Source: Ruminococcaceae bacterium UBA1320 (GTDB taxonomy: Bacteria > Bacillota > Clostridia > Oscillospirales > Ethanoligenentaceae). Taken from it: a stretch of 10,760 nucleotides of DNA. Shown one piece after another: positions 6,694-10,760 of the stretch; position 1 is the stretch's first letter, and every line of letters starts with the position of its first letter. The stretch spans positions 1 through 10,760 of the forward strand of contig DBTI01000127.1 in NCBI GenBank assembly GCA_002306975.1, read 5' to 3'. The translations under genes and the position numbers were made by a program. Under the pieces are notes generated by a model, which was not told the origin of the DNA, did not search any database, and saw only the letters and a program-made list of their open reading frames with translations.

Positions 6694-6744
6694 ACGCAAA
6701 TGCGTTCGCGACATCGAAATTTCGCATGCGCTTTGGCATTAGCC
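6694..6744. repeat. Cluster of short palindromes between hairpins B and D
   Basis: Three small dyads lie close together: ACGCA-AA-TGCGT (6694-6705), the self-complementary CGAAATTTCG (6715-6724) inside GCGA...TCGC (6708-6725), and GGC-ATTA-GCC (6735-6744). Together with the flanking long stems they make the region almost continuously foldable. Confidence 0.45.
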
Positions 6745-6759
6745 TCTGTCCGCAGCCAT

Positions 6760-6805
6760 GCTATACAGTCCGATAATGATGGCAATCATTTTTGAACTGT
6801 ATAGC
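6760..6805. repeat. Stem-loop at the start of the pncB leader (hairpin D), second repeat pair
   Basis: GCTATACAGT (6760-6769) pairs perfectly with ACTGTATAGC (6796-6805). Inside lies a symmetric 5 x 5 internal loop and a second perfect stem, AATGAT (6775-6780) with ATCATT (6785-6790), capped by a four-base loop. The outer edge coincides with the predicted transcription start of the minus-strand promoter at 6813-6841. Confidence 0.65.
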
Positions 6806-6812
6806 CACTTAT

Positions 6813-6841
6813 ATTATGTTTTCATAATCGCACTTTGTCAA
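6813..6841 (-). promoter_or_regulatory. Strong minus-strand promoter towards pncB
   Basis: On the minus strand TTGACA (6841-6836) is followed after 17 bp by CATAAT (6818-6813), close to the sigma-A consensus. The predicted start is near 6806, giving a leader of about 370 nt before the pncB GTG. Confidence 0.7.
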
Positions 6842-6868
6842 ATAATTTTTACACAATTCTATTTGACA
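6836..6868. promoter_or_regulatory. Inverted repeat joining the -35 boxes of two divergent promoters
   Basis: TGTCAAATA (6836-6844) and TATTTGACA (6860-6868) are perfect 9-bp inverted arms with a 15-bp AT-rich centre. Each arm contains the TTGACA box of one of the two divergent promoters. The symmetry could mark one shared regulator site, or simply two good promoters back to back. Confidence 0.55.
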
Positions 6869-6891
6869 CGGTCTATTTTATTGTATACAAT
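6863..6891 (+). promoter_or_regulatory. Sigma-A type promoter of the PII-like gene
   Basis: TTGACA (6863-6868) is followed after 17 bp by TACAAT (6886-6891). Transcription would start near 6898, about 64 nt before the ATG of the PII-like gene. Confidence 0.75.
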
Positions 6892-6905
6892 ATGAATAGT
6901 CATTA

Positions 6906-6930
6906 TATCGGTTTATCCACCCAACCGATA
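6906..6930 (+). promoter_or_regulatory. Hairpin in the PII-like 5' untranslated region
   Basis: TATCGGTT (6906-6913) and AACCGATA (6923-6930) are perfect 8-bp inverted arms around a 9-nt loop. The hairpin lies just after the predicted transcription start and 19 nt before the GGAG ribosome binding site. It may be an operator or an RNA hairpin. Confidence 0.45.
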
Positions 6931-6961
6931 ATACGCTCATATTATGATTGGAGTGAGTCAT

Positions 6962-7300
6962 ATGAAAAAGATCGAAGCTATTATACGCCCCGGCAAGCTT
7001 GAAGACATTAAAAACGCACTTGCAAAATACAATGTTCACGGCCTTACCATTACTCAGGTTATGGGGTGCGGAAAACAAAAAGGTAAAACCGAGTATTACC
7101 GCGGGGCTGTTGTTGAACTTACCCTTCTGCAAAAATTAAAAGTAGAAATAGTCGCTGCCGATAACGATGTTGATAATATCATTAGAATCATTTGTGACGC
7201 TGCCAGAACCGGTGAAATCGGTGACGGGAAAATATTCATTTATGATATTGAAAACGTTTACAGGATAAGAACCGGCGAAAGCGGCGACATCGCAATATAA
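6962..7300 (+). CDS. PII-like nitrogen regulatory protein lacking the uridylylation tyrosine
   Basis: This 112-residue protein has the standard length and fold signature of the PII (GlnB/GlnK) family, trimeric sensors of ATP, ADP and 2-oxoglutarate that control ammonium uptake and nitrogen enzymes. It begins MKKIEAIIRP, has the T-loop region MGCGKQKGKTEYYRGA (34-49), the B-loop TGEIGDGKIFIYD and the C-terminal RIRTGE. Residue 51, the tyrosine uridylylated in enteric proteins, is Val here, so control by GlnD-type uridylylation is not expected, as is usual in Firmicutes. ATG 6962 is preferred over the upstream ATG 6944, because GGAG (6950-6953) lies 8 nt before it and MKKIEAIIRP is the normal N-terminus. 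No amtB or glutamine synthetase gene is beside it. A YjbR-type gene follows after 4 bp. Confidence 0.92.
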   Translation: MKKIEAIIRPGKLEDIKNALAKYNVHGLTITQVMGCGKQKGKTEYYRGAVVELTLLQKLKVEIVAADNDVDNIIRIICDAARTGEIGDGKIFIYDIENVYRIRTGESGDIAI

Positions 7301-7304
7301 AACA

Positions 7305-7652
7305 ATGAATTGTTTTGACGCTAAAAAATATTGTCTCACCAAAACGGGTGCATTTGAAGATTACCCGTTTGACAACCTTACCCCTGTTATTAAAGCGGGC
7401 AAAAAAATGTTCGCTTTAATTGGTGAAAACAGCATATCGTTAAAATGCGATCCTTTGCTTTCGGGGGATTTGCGCCGTCAATATCCGGCTGTTATTCCCG
7501 GCTATCACCTCAACAAAGAGCATTGGAATACAATAACGCTTGACGGCAGCGTGCCGGATGATACGGTAAGATTTCTTATTGATTTGTCGTACGAGCTTGT
7601 TGCCCACCCGAAGAGCAAGAGTACTTCCCGTAAAAGCACCGAAATTGAATAG
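7305..7652 (+). CDS. MmcQ/YjbR family protein
   Basis: This 115-residue protein belongs to the MmcQ/YjbR (DUF419) family, small proteins with a CyaY-like fold often annotated as DNA-binding. The biochemical role is not established. The family signature is clear: AFEDYPF near the N-terminus, PLLSGDLRRQYPAVIPGYHLNK, HWNTITLDGSVPDD and a C-terminal FLIDLSYELV, followed by a short basic Ser/Lys tail. It starts 4 bp after the PII-like stop codon and has no clear ribosome binding site of its own, which suggests translational coupling with the PII-like gene. A strong terminator follows 18 bp after its stop. Whether it works with the PII-like protein is unknown. Confidence 0.9.
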   Translation: MNCFDAKKYCLTKTGAFEDYPFDNLTPVIKAGKKMFALIGENSISLKCDPLLSGDLRRQYPAVIPGYHLNKEHWNTITLDGSVPDDTVRFLIDLSYELVAHPKSKSTSRKSTEIE

Positions 7653-7669
7653 AATACGTTCCCTATAAT

Positions 7670-7711
7670 AAAAAACGCCGCGCGGTAATATATTGCCGCG
7701 CGGCGTTTTTT
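7670..7711 (+). terminator. Very strong intrinsic terminator, bidirectional
   Basis: A perfect 16-bp stem (7670-7685 with 7696-7711) includes a GC-only core and ends in six T residues, with six A residues on the other side. It ends the PII-YjbR transcript and insulates the flippase gene. Confidence 0.95.
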
Positions 7712-7714
7712 GTA

Positions 7715-7784
7715 ACCCGCAGTCATTTTAGGTTTAAACCGCGAATAACCTTTTATGAATGGCTTTTCGCATACTGCGGGGGTG
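7715..7784 (+). promoter_or_regulatory. Possible ribosome-binding-site-masking pairing ahead of the flippase gene
   Basis: CCCGCAGT (7716-7723) is the exact complement of ACTGCGGG (7773-7780), whose final G residues are the start of the GGGGGTG ribosome binding site (7778-7784). Between them lie a perfect palindrome GGTTTAAACC (7731-7740) and a possible weak -10 box TATGAA (7754-7759). If transcription starts upstream of 7715, the pairing could hide the ribosome binding site. If it starts at the weak box, the first arm is not transcribed. Confidence 0.35.
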
Positions 7785-7789
7785 TTTTT

Positions 7790-9457
7790 ATGGCAAAGGA
7801 AACCGGCAACAGCATTATAAAGGGCACGATGATATTAATCGGCGGCAACATCGTCGTCAAAATTATCGGCGCGCTGTTTAAACTGCCCCTTGCCAATATC
7901 ATTGGCGCTGACGGCATGGGGCTTTATAACGCTTCCTTTACCGTTTATGATATTTTTCTTGTGCTTTCCACCGCCGGTTATACGCTTGCGATCTCAAAAA
8001 TGGTGTCGTCGTGCTGCGCTCATGGAAAAGACGGAGAAGCGCTCGCAATTTTAAAAGTCACCCGCAGGCTTTTTTTTGTAATAGGCTTTATTTTTTCTTT
8101 GGCAATGTTTTTCGGAGCGCAGATCTTTGCGGGGCTTATCGGTAACACACGCTCTTACCGCTGCATTATAATGCTTGCCCCTGCTGTTCTTTTTGTGTCG
8201 CTGATGTGCGCCTATCGCGGTTATTATCAAGGCACCAATGATATGGTGCCCACGACGATTTCTCAGGTTGTGGAGGCGATAGTGCGCCTCGTGTTCGGTC
8301 TTTCGATATCGTGGTATCTTAAAACGCAGGGTTACAGCATCGAGATCGTTTCGGCGGGCGCTATTGTCGGCATTACCATCGGCGAGTTTTCTTCAACCTT
8401 TACACTCGCCATGATGCACCGCTTTAAAAGACGTGGCAAGAAACCGCGCCGCCGCTGTTACACAGCTAAACGGAGTATCCTTAAAACGCTTTTTGCCACA
8501 TCCATCCCGATTGGCATTAGCGGAATAATCATCAGCGTTATTAATATTCTCGATAATTCCATTGTCATGCACCGGTTGCAGCAAACAGGCTGTACCGAGC
8601 AGGAGGCAAACACGCTCTATGGCGCGTTTAATATGGCTTTTACTGTTTTCAGCCTGCCTGTTACCACTGTTATGGCGGTTACCACGAGCGTTTTCCCTGT
8701 GCTTTCTTACGCGCACGCCTGCCATAATTACAACAGGGTTACACGCATTTCACAAGCCTCGATGCGCATAGTTATGCTGGCTTCAACGGCGGCGGGCGCT
8801 ATTTTTTTATCGCTTTCACAGCCCATTATTATGCTGCTTTATTTTGGTCAGCCGCACGATGCGAAAATCGCCGTTCCCCTGCTGGTTTTAATGGCTCCCT
8901 CCGCAGTTTTAATATCTCTTTCCGTAATGACCGGAACCATTCTTCAGGCCATCGACAAGCTGCTTGTTCCGTCACGCTCCGCGATAATAGGGGGCGGCAT
9001 TTGCCTTGCATTTAACTGGTTTCTTATCGGCAACCCGAGAATCGGCATTTACGGCGTGCCTATCGGAATATCCGTCTGCTATTTAATCACGACGGCACTC
9101 AACCTTTCTGCTATTCACAAATGCGGTATCAAGATGGACTTTAAGGGTATATTTTTAAAACCTCTTTTACCCGCGGCCATGCTTGCTATTATCGCCGCCA
9201 CAACCTACTATGTTTCTTTTCCGGTTTTGGGAATTTTAAAAGCTGTGGGCCTAAGCCTTGCTTTGAGCATTGTCTGCTACCTGCTTGTTTTGTTTATGAC
9301 AAAAACGGTGCAAAAAGATGATTTGCTCATGCTGCCCAAAGGTAAAAAAATTGTGCGTTTTCTTGAAAAAATACATCTCCTTTCTAATCCGCATTGCGAA
9401 ACCGATTCATTTTCACAAAAATCCCCTGTTCCACATAACCTGATAATACACAAATAA
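7790..9457 (+). CDS. SpoVB/MurJ-type MOP superfamily flippase
   Basis: This 555-residue integral membrane protein has about fourteen hydrophobic helices and no signal peptide. It resembles SpoVB/YtgP flippases of the MOP superfamily, which move polyprenyl-linked peptidoglycan or polysaccharide precursors to the outer membrane face. SpoVB itself is needed for the spore cortex. Diagnostic sequences are the N-terminal SIIKGTMILIGGNIVVKIIG, the block NIIGADGMGLYNASFTVYD, LSTAGYTLAISKMVS and later CAYRGYYQGTNDMVPT. A basic loop KRRGKKPRRR near residue 215 precedes the second half. The ATG follows a GGGGGTG ribosome binding site by 5 nt. The gene stands alone between two terminators. Because this family has several paralogs per genome, spoVB cannot be chosen over ytgP-like names. 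Confidence 0.88.
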   Translation: MAKETGNSIIKGTMILIGGNIVVKIIGALFKLPLANIIGADGMGLYNASFTVYDIFLVLSTAGYTLAISKMVSSCCAHGKDGEALAILKVTRRLFFVIGFIFSLAMFFGAQIFAGLIGNTRSYRCIIMLAPAVLFVSLMCAYRGYYQGTNDMVPTTISQVVEAIVRLVFGLSISWYLKTQGYSIEIVSAGAIVGITIGEFSSTFTLAMMHRFKRRGKKPRRRCYTAKRSILKTLFATSIPIGISGIIISVINILDNSIVMHRLQQTGCTEQEANTLYGAFNMAFTVFSLPVTTVMAVTTSVFPVLSYAHACHNYNRVTRISQASMRIVMLASTAAGAIFLSLSQPIIMLLYFGQPHDAKIAVPLLVLMAPSAVLISLSVMTGTILQAIDKLLVPSRSAIIGGGICLAFNWFLIGNPRIGIYGVPIGISVCYLITTALNLSAIHKCGIKMDFKGIFLKPLLPAAMLAIIAATTYYVSFPVLGILKAVGLSLALSIVCYLLVLFMTKTVQKDDLLMLPKGKKIVRFLEKIHLLSNPHCETDSFSQKSPVPHNLIIHK

Positions 9458-9510
9458 TGGATATTATTAAGAATATCGCATATACTATATATGTTAGTTT
9501 TATGTTTGTA

Positions 9511-9546
9511 AGAAGTACCTCTCAGACTTTGGAGGTGCTTCTTTTT
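9511..9546 (+). terminator. Intrinsic terminator after the flippase gene
   Basis: AGAAGTACCTC (9511-9521) pairs with GAGGTGCTTCT (9532-9542), with one G-T wobble, and a five-T run ends at 9546. It lies 53 bp after the flippase stop codon. Confidence 0.85.
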
Positions 9547-9749
9547 ACTGCTGCTCTTCAATTTTTTTAATTACATTATTCATGGTTATTTCTATCAACT
9601 GTTTTGTAATTTCTTTACTATGGCGATTACATTTTTAAAAAGGAAACAAGAAATTAATTTTTCCTTTATAAACCGCTAAAATTAATGGCATCGTCAGCGT
9701 TTCTGCCCATGGTGTTCACCTTGAGAAAGGCAGAATAAAAGCACCGTCG
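9547..9749. other. AT-rich spacer with one hairpin, no convincing gene
   Basis: This spacer lies between the flippase terminator and the promoter of the Cys-rich gene. It contains a short minus-strand open stretch (about 9545-9634) without a start or ribosome binding site, and a nested dyad at 9701-9735: TTCTGCC pairs with GGCAGAA, enclosing GGTG-TT-CACC. The dyad ends 14 bp before the -35 box and could be an operator. Nothing else is recognisable. Confidence 0.45.
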
Positions 9750-9777
9750 TTGAACGCTTGCATTCGGATGTTATAAT
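9750..9777 (+). promoter_or_regulatory. Extended -10 promoter of the Cys-rich gene
   Basis: TTGAAC (9750-9755) is followed after 16 bp by a perfect TATAAT (9772-9777), preceded by TGT, which makes an extended -10 element. Transcription would start near 9784, directly in front of the ribosome binding site. Confidence 0.7.
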
Positions 9778-9800
9778 TATATATAAAGGGGGTTGATGAT

Positions 9801-10022
9801 ATGGTTAATGACAAAAGGATAGGTAAGCATTGTAATTTTCTAAACGAATATGTTCCGGTATACTTTAAATATTTTCCTAATGGTATTTCTGTAAAGTCTT
9901 GTGACAGTTCCTCTTGCGGTAACAAAGATTGCGACTTGTGCAACATTTTTGCAGGGGCTAAATCTCAGGGACAGGATTGCTTGGATGACAAATGGATAAA
10001 AAAAGCGTCTACCCGAAAGTAG
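9801..10022 (+). CDS. Small cysteine-rich protein of unknown function
   Basis: This is a 73-residue protein I do not recognise. The case for a real gene is strong: it has an extended -10 promoter, a perfect GGGGG ribosome binding site (9788-9792) 8 nt before the ATG, and a terminator-like hairpin at its end. It has six cysteines. Five are at 11, 34, 39, 44 and 47, the last four making a C-x4-C-x4-C-x2-C cluster (SCDSSSCGNKDCDLC), and one is at 60. Such spacing suggests binding of zinc or an iron-sulfur cluster, or disulfides, but no family is claimed. There is no signal peptide and no membrane helix. The aromatic stretch YVPVYFKYFP (17-26) precedes the cluster. The last residues KASTRK and the stop codon are encoded inside the hairpin, which is unusual. 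Confidence 0.7.
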   Translation: MVNDKRIGKHCNFLNEYVPVYFKYFPNGISVKSCDSSSCGNKDCDLCNIFAGAKSQGQDCLDDKWIKKASTRK

Positions 10023-10038
10023 ACGCTTCAATCTTTTT
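9998..10038. terminator. Terminator-like hairpin overlapping the end of the Cys-rich gene
   Basis: AAGCGTCTAC (10003-10012) pairs perfectly with GTAGACGCTT (10019-10028) around a 6-nt loop. On the plus strand five T residues follow after a short gap (10034-10038). On the minus strand the stem runs straight into a 7-T run (complement of 9998-10004), so it is the better terminator in that direction. The stop codon of the Cys-rich gene (10020-10022) is in the 3' arm. Confidence 0.75.
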
Positions 10039-10054
10039 AAATAAACCTAGGAAT

Positions 10055-10068
10055 TTATTGCTTATTGC
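10055..10068 (+). repeat. Tandem TTATTGC repeat
   Basis: Two perfect adjacent copies of TTATTGC occur in the AT-rich spacer after the Cys-rich gene. No function is evident, and chance is possible. Confidence 0.3.
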
Positions 10069-10185
10069 TTCGCATGTTCTTATCTATTCCGTTTGCCGGC
10101 TATTTTGTTAGTTATTTGTTATCTGCTTAAATTTATTAGTGCTTTTTTATTTTTAGACATGCACCAAAGCTTTATAACTGCTTAT

Positions 10186-10202
10186 ATTGTTAATGTAACA
10201 AT
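10186..10202. promoter_or_regulatory. Perfect 7-3-7 palindrome upstream of the ferritin-like gene
   Basis: ATTGTTA-ATG-TAACAAT is a perfect inverted repeat 110 bp before the ferritin-like start. The half-site TTGTTA resembles the half-site of Rex operators, but the spacing is 3 bp too short for a Rex site. It may be an operator of another regulator. Confidence 0.4.
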
Positions 10203-10251
10203 TATATGCGGAACTTTTAAATTTTGGCTAGATTTAATGCACAAATAACGG

Positions 10252-10290
10252 CAAAAACGGTAAGCGTAATCATCCGCGTTACCGTTTTTG
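10252..10290 (+). terminator. Terminator or attenuator directly before the ferritin-like gene
   Basis: CAAAAACGGTAA-GCG (10252-10266) pairs with CGC-TTACCGTTTTTG (10275-10277 and 10279-10290), leaving one bulged G at 10278, and the 3' arm ends in five T residues. The ribosome binding site of the next gene begins only 8 nt later, so no promoter can fit in between. The hairpin may therefore act as a leader attenuator, or may end the upstream transcript only partly. Confidence 0.65.
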
Positions 10291-10311
10291 TTGGCATGGA
10301 GGTTATTTCAG

Positions 10312-10760
10312 ATGGATATGGGCGGCGACAGTTTTAGAAATATGGACGCTTATCAAGACATGCGGGGCGTAGCTGACCCGGATATGCCGGACGACAGCTC
10401 AATGGACGATGATATGCGGCAATTTATGGCGGAAGGCTACATAATGGGACGAAGCTGCTTTGGAAGCGGCTCAAAGCAATACGCAGACAGTCTGATGGAA
10501 TTTATTAACGATGAGTATTCGGACCACATTTATTATCAAATACTTTCCCGCAGATCCCCCACGGCTAATTCACGCAGGATTTTTAAACAAATGTCTGACG
10601 ATGAATTACGGCACTCAAAGCGCTTTTCAGCTGTCTATTTTCTCATCACCGGCAAAAGGTATTTTCCCACGCGCAGTACACTGGAACCGGTCACCGTTCC
10701 TCCCGTATACATTGATGCTTTGCGCCAACGTTACATTGCCGAGTCACGCGACGCAGTCAA
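10312..10760 (+). CDS. Ferritin-like domain protein with Met/Asp-rich N-terminus, 3' end outside window
   Basis: This is the first 149 codons of a ferritin-like protein. GGAGG (10298-10302) lies 9 nt before the ATG. Residues 1-45 are a low-complexity tail with nine Met and eleven Asp. After a short GRSCFGSGSK segment, a ferritin-like helix pair follows: FINDEYSDHIYYQIL (64-78) with Glu68, and MSDDELRHSKRF (94-105) with Glu98 and His101 in an E-x-x-H motif. A third segment (ITGKRYFP) and more helix follow before the edge. The fold suggests a di-iron or other metal site, as in rubrerythrin-type proteins, but the second half of the expected four-helix bundle is not visible. The exact family and function are unknown. 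A hairpin with terminator features lies just upstream of the ribosome binding site. Confidence 0.7.
   Translation, partial: MDMGGDSFRNMDAYQDMRGVADPDMPDDSSMDDDMRQFMAEGYIMGRSCFGSGSKQYADSLMEFINDEYSDHIYYQILSRRSPTANSRRIFKQMSDDELRHSKRFSAVYFLITGKRYFPTRSTLEPVTVPPVYIDALRQRYIAESRDAV

Larger units (their letters stand above)
6539..6806 (-). ncRNA. Candidate structured leader of pncB or separate small RNA
   Basis: A near-consensus minus-strand promoter (6813-6841) would start an RNA at about 6806, exactly at hairpin D. That RNA would then run through at least five stem-loops before pncB. Four related ~17-nt arms alternate in orientation (6627-6644, 6675-6692, 6760-6777, 6787-6804), so arms can pair as neighbours (two hairpins) or as outer plus inner pairs (one long hairpin with RNA ends closed). 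No known riboswitch core was recognised. It could be a switch controlling pncB, a free small RNA of about 185 nt, or a mobile-element remnant that happens to be transcribed. The evidence is structural only. Confidence 0.4.

Noticed and set aside
6694..6730. Second copy of the zinc-gene palindrome (shares TTCGCAT)
   Set aside because: Only one half-site matches, and the spacing and the other arm differ.
8393..8725. 110-codon minus-strand frame inside the flippase gene
   Set aside because: It is antisense to a clear membrane protein gene, with no promoter, ribosome binding site or family features.
9545..9634. Short minus-strand coding remnant (ends KKIEEQQ)
   Set aside because: It has about 28 codons with no ribosome binding site and no suitable start, and its stop overlaps the flippase terminator. 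The sequence is protein-like but too short to support.
10186..10202. Rex redox-repressor site
   Set aside because: The half-sites resemble TTGTTA/TAACAA, but the overall length is 15 bp instead of the 18 bp of the Rex consensus.

Overview
The window looks like a chromosomal segment of a Gram-positive, anaerobic, probably spore-forming clostridium (an Oscillospiraceae-like member of the Clostridia). The grounds are a medium-to-low GC content with AT-rich spacers, strong GGAGG/GGGGG ribosome binding sites, sigma-A type promoters, a lipoprotein-type zinc-binding protein, a YkcB-type GT39 enzyme, a SpoVB-type flippase and two ferritin-like proteins. No rRNA, tRNA, CRISPR array, transposase or phage gene was seen.

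Layout. Positions 1-791 (minus) hold the 5' part of a zinc ABC transporter binding-protein gene, with a near-consensus promoter and a perfect 7-3-7 palindrome between promoter and start. Positions 1211-3523 (plus) encode a large GT39 membrane glycosyltransferase ended by a perfect bidirectional terminator. A roughly 105-bp imperfect palindrome follows. Positions 3701-6435 (minus) form a probable operon: pncB (nicotinate phosphoribosyltransferase), a 97-residue EncFtn-like ferritin, and larE (sulfur transferase of nickel-pincer cofactor synthesis). Positions 6436-6961 are a gene-free 526-bp spacer with divergent consensus promoters placed symmetrically on an inverted repeat. On the pncB side it contains a dense group of stem-loops. 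Positions 6962-7652 (plus) carry a PII-like protein without the uridylylated tyrosine and an MmcQ/YjbR protein, closed by a strong terminator. Positions 7790-9457 (plus) encode the SpoVB-type flippase, also closed by a terminator. Positions 9458-10311 are AT-rich and contain a 73-codon cysteine-rich gene with its own promoter, whose stop codon lies inside a terminator-like hairpin. At 10312 a ferritin-like protein with a Met/Asp-rich N-terminus begins and runs off the window.

How the genes may work together. PncB makes nicotinate mononucleotide, which leads to nicotinate adenine dinucleotide, the substrate that LarB uses to start the nickel-pincer cofactor. LarE supplies sulfur to the same cofactor, so pncB and larE in one operon make metabolic sense. 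Zinc uptake, two ferritin-like proteins and a Cys-rich small protein give the window a metal-handling flavour, but only pncB-larE is a supported pathway link.

The best candidate for something undescribed is the structured region at 6539-6806. Four copies of one ~17-bp sequence alternate in orientation, so the predicted minus-strand transcript could fold in two mutually exclusive ways ahead of pncB. The Cys-rich gene and the Met/Asp-rich ferritin-like protein come next.
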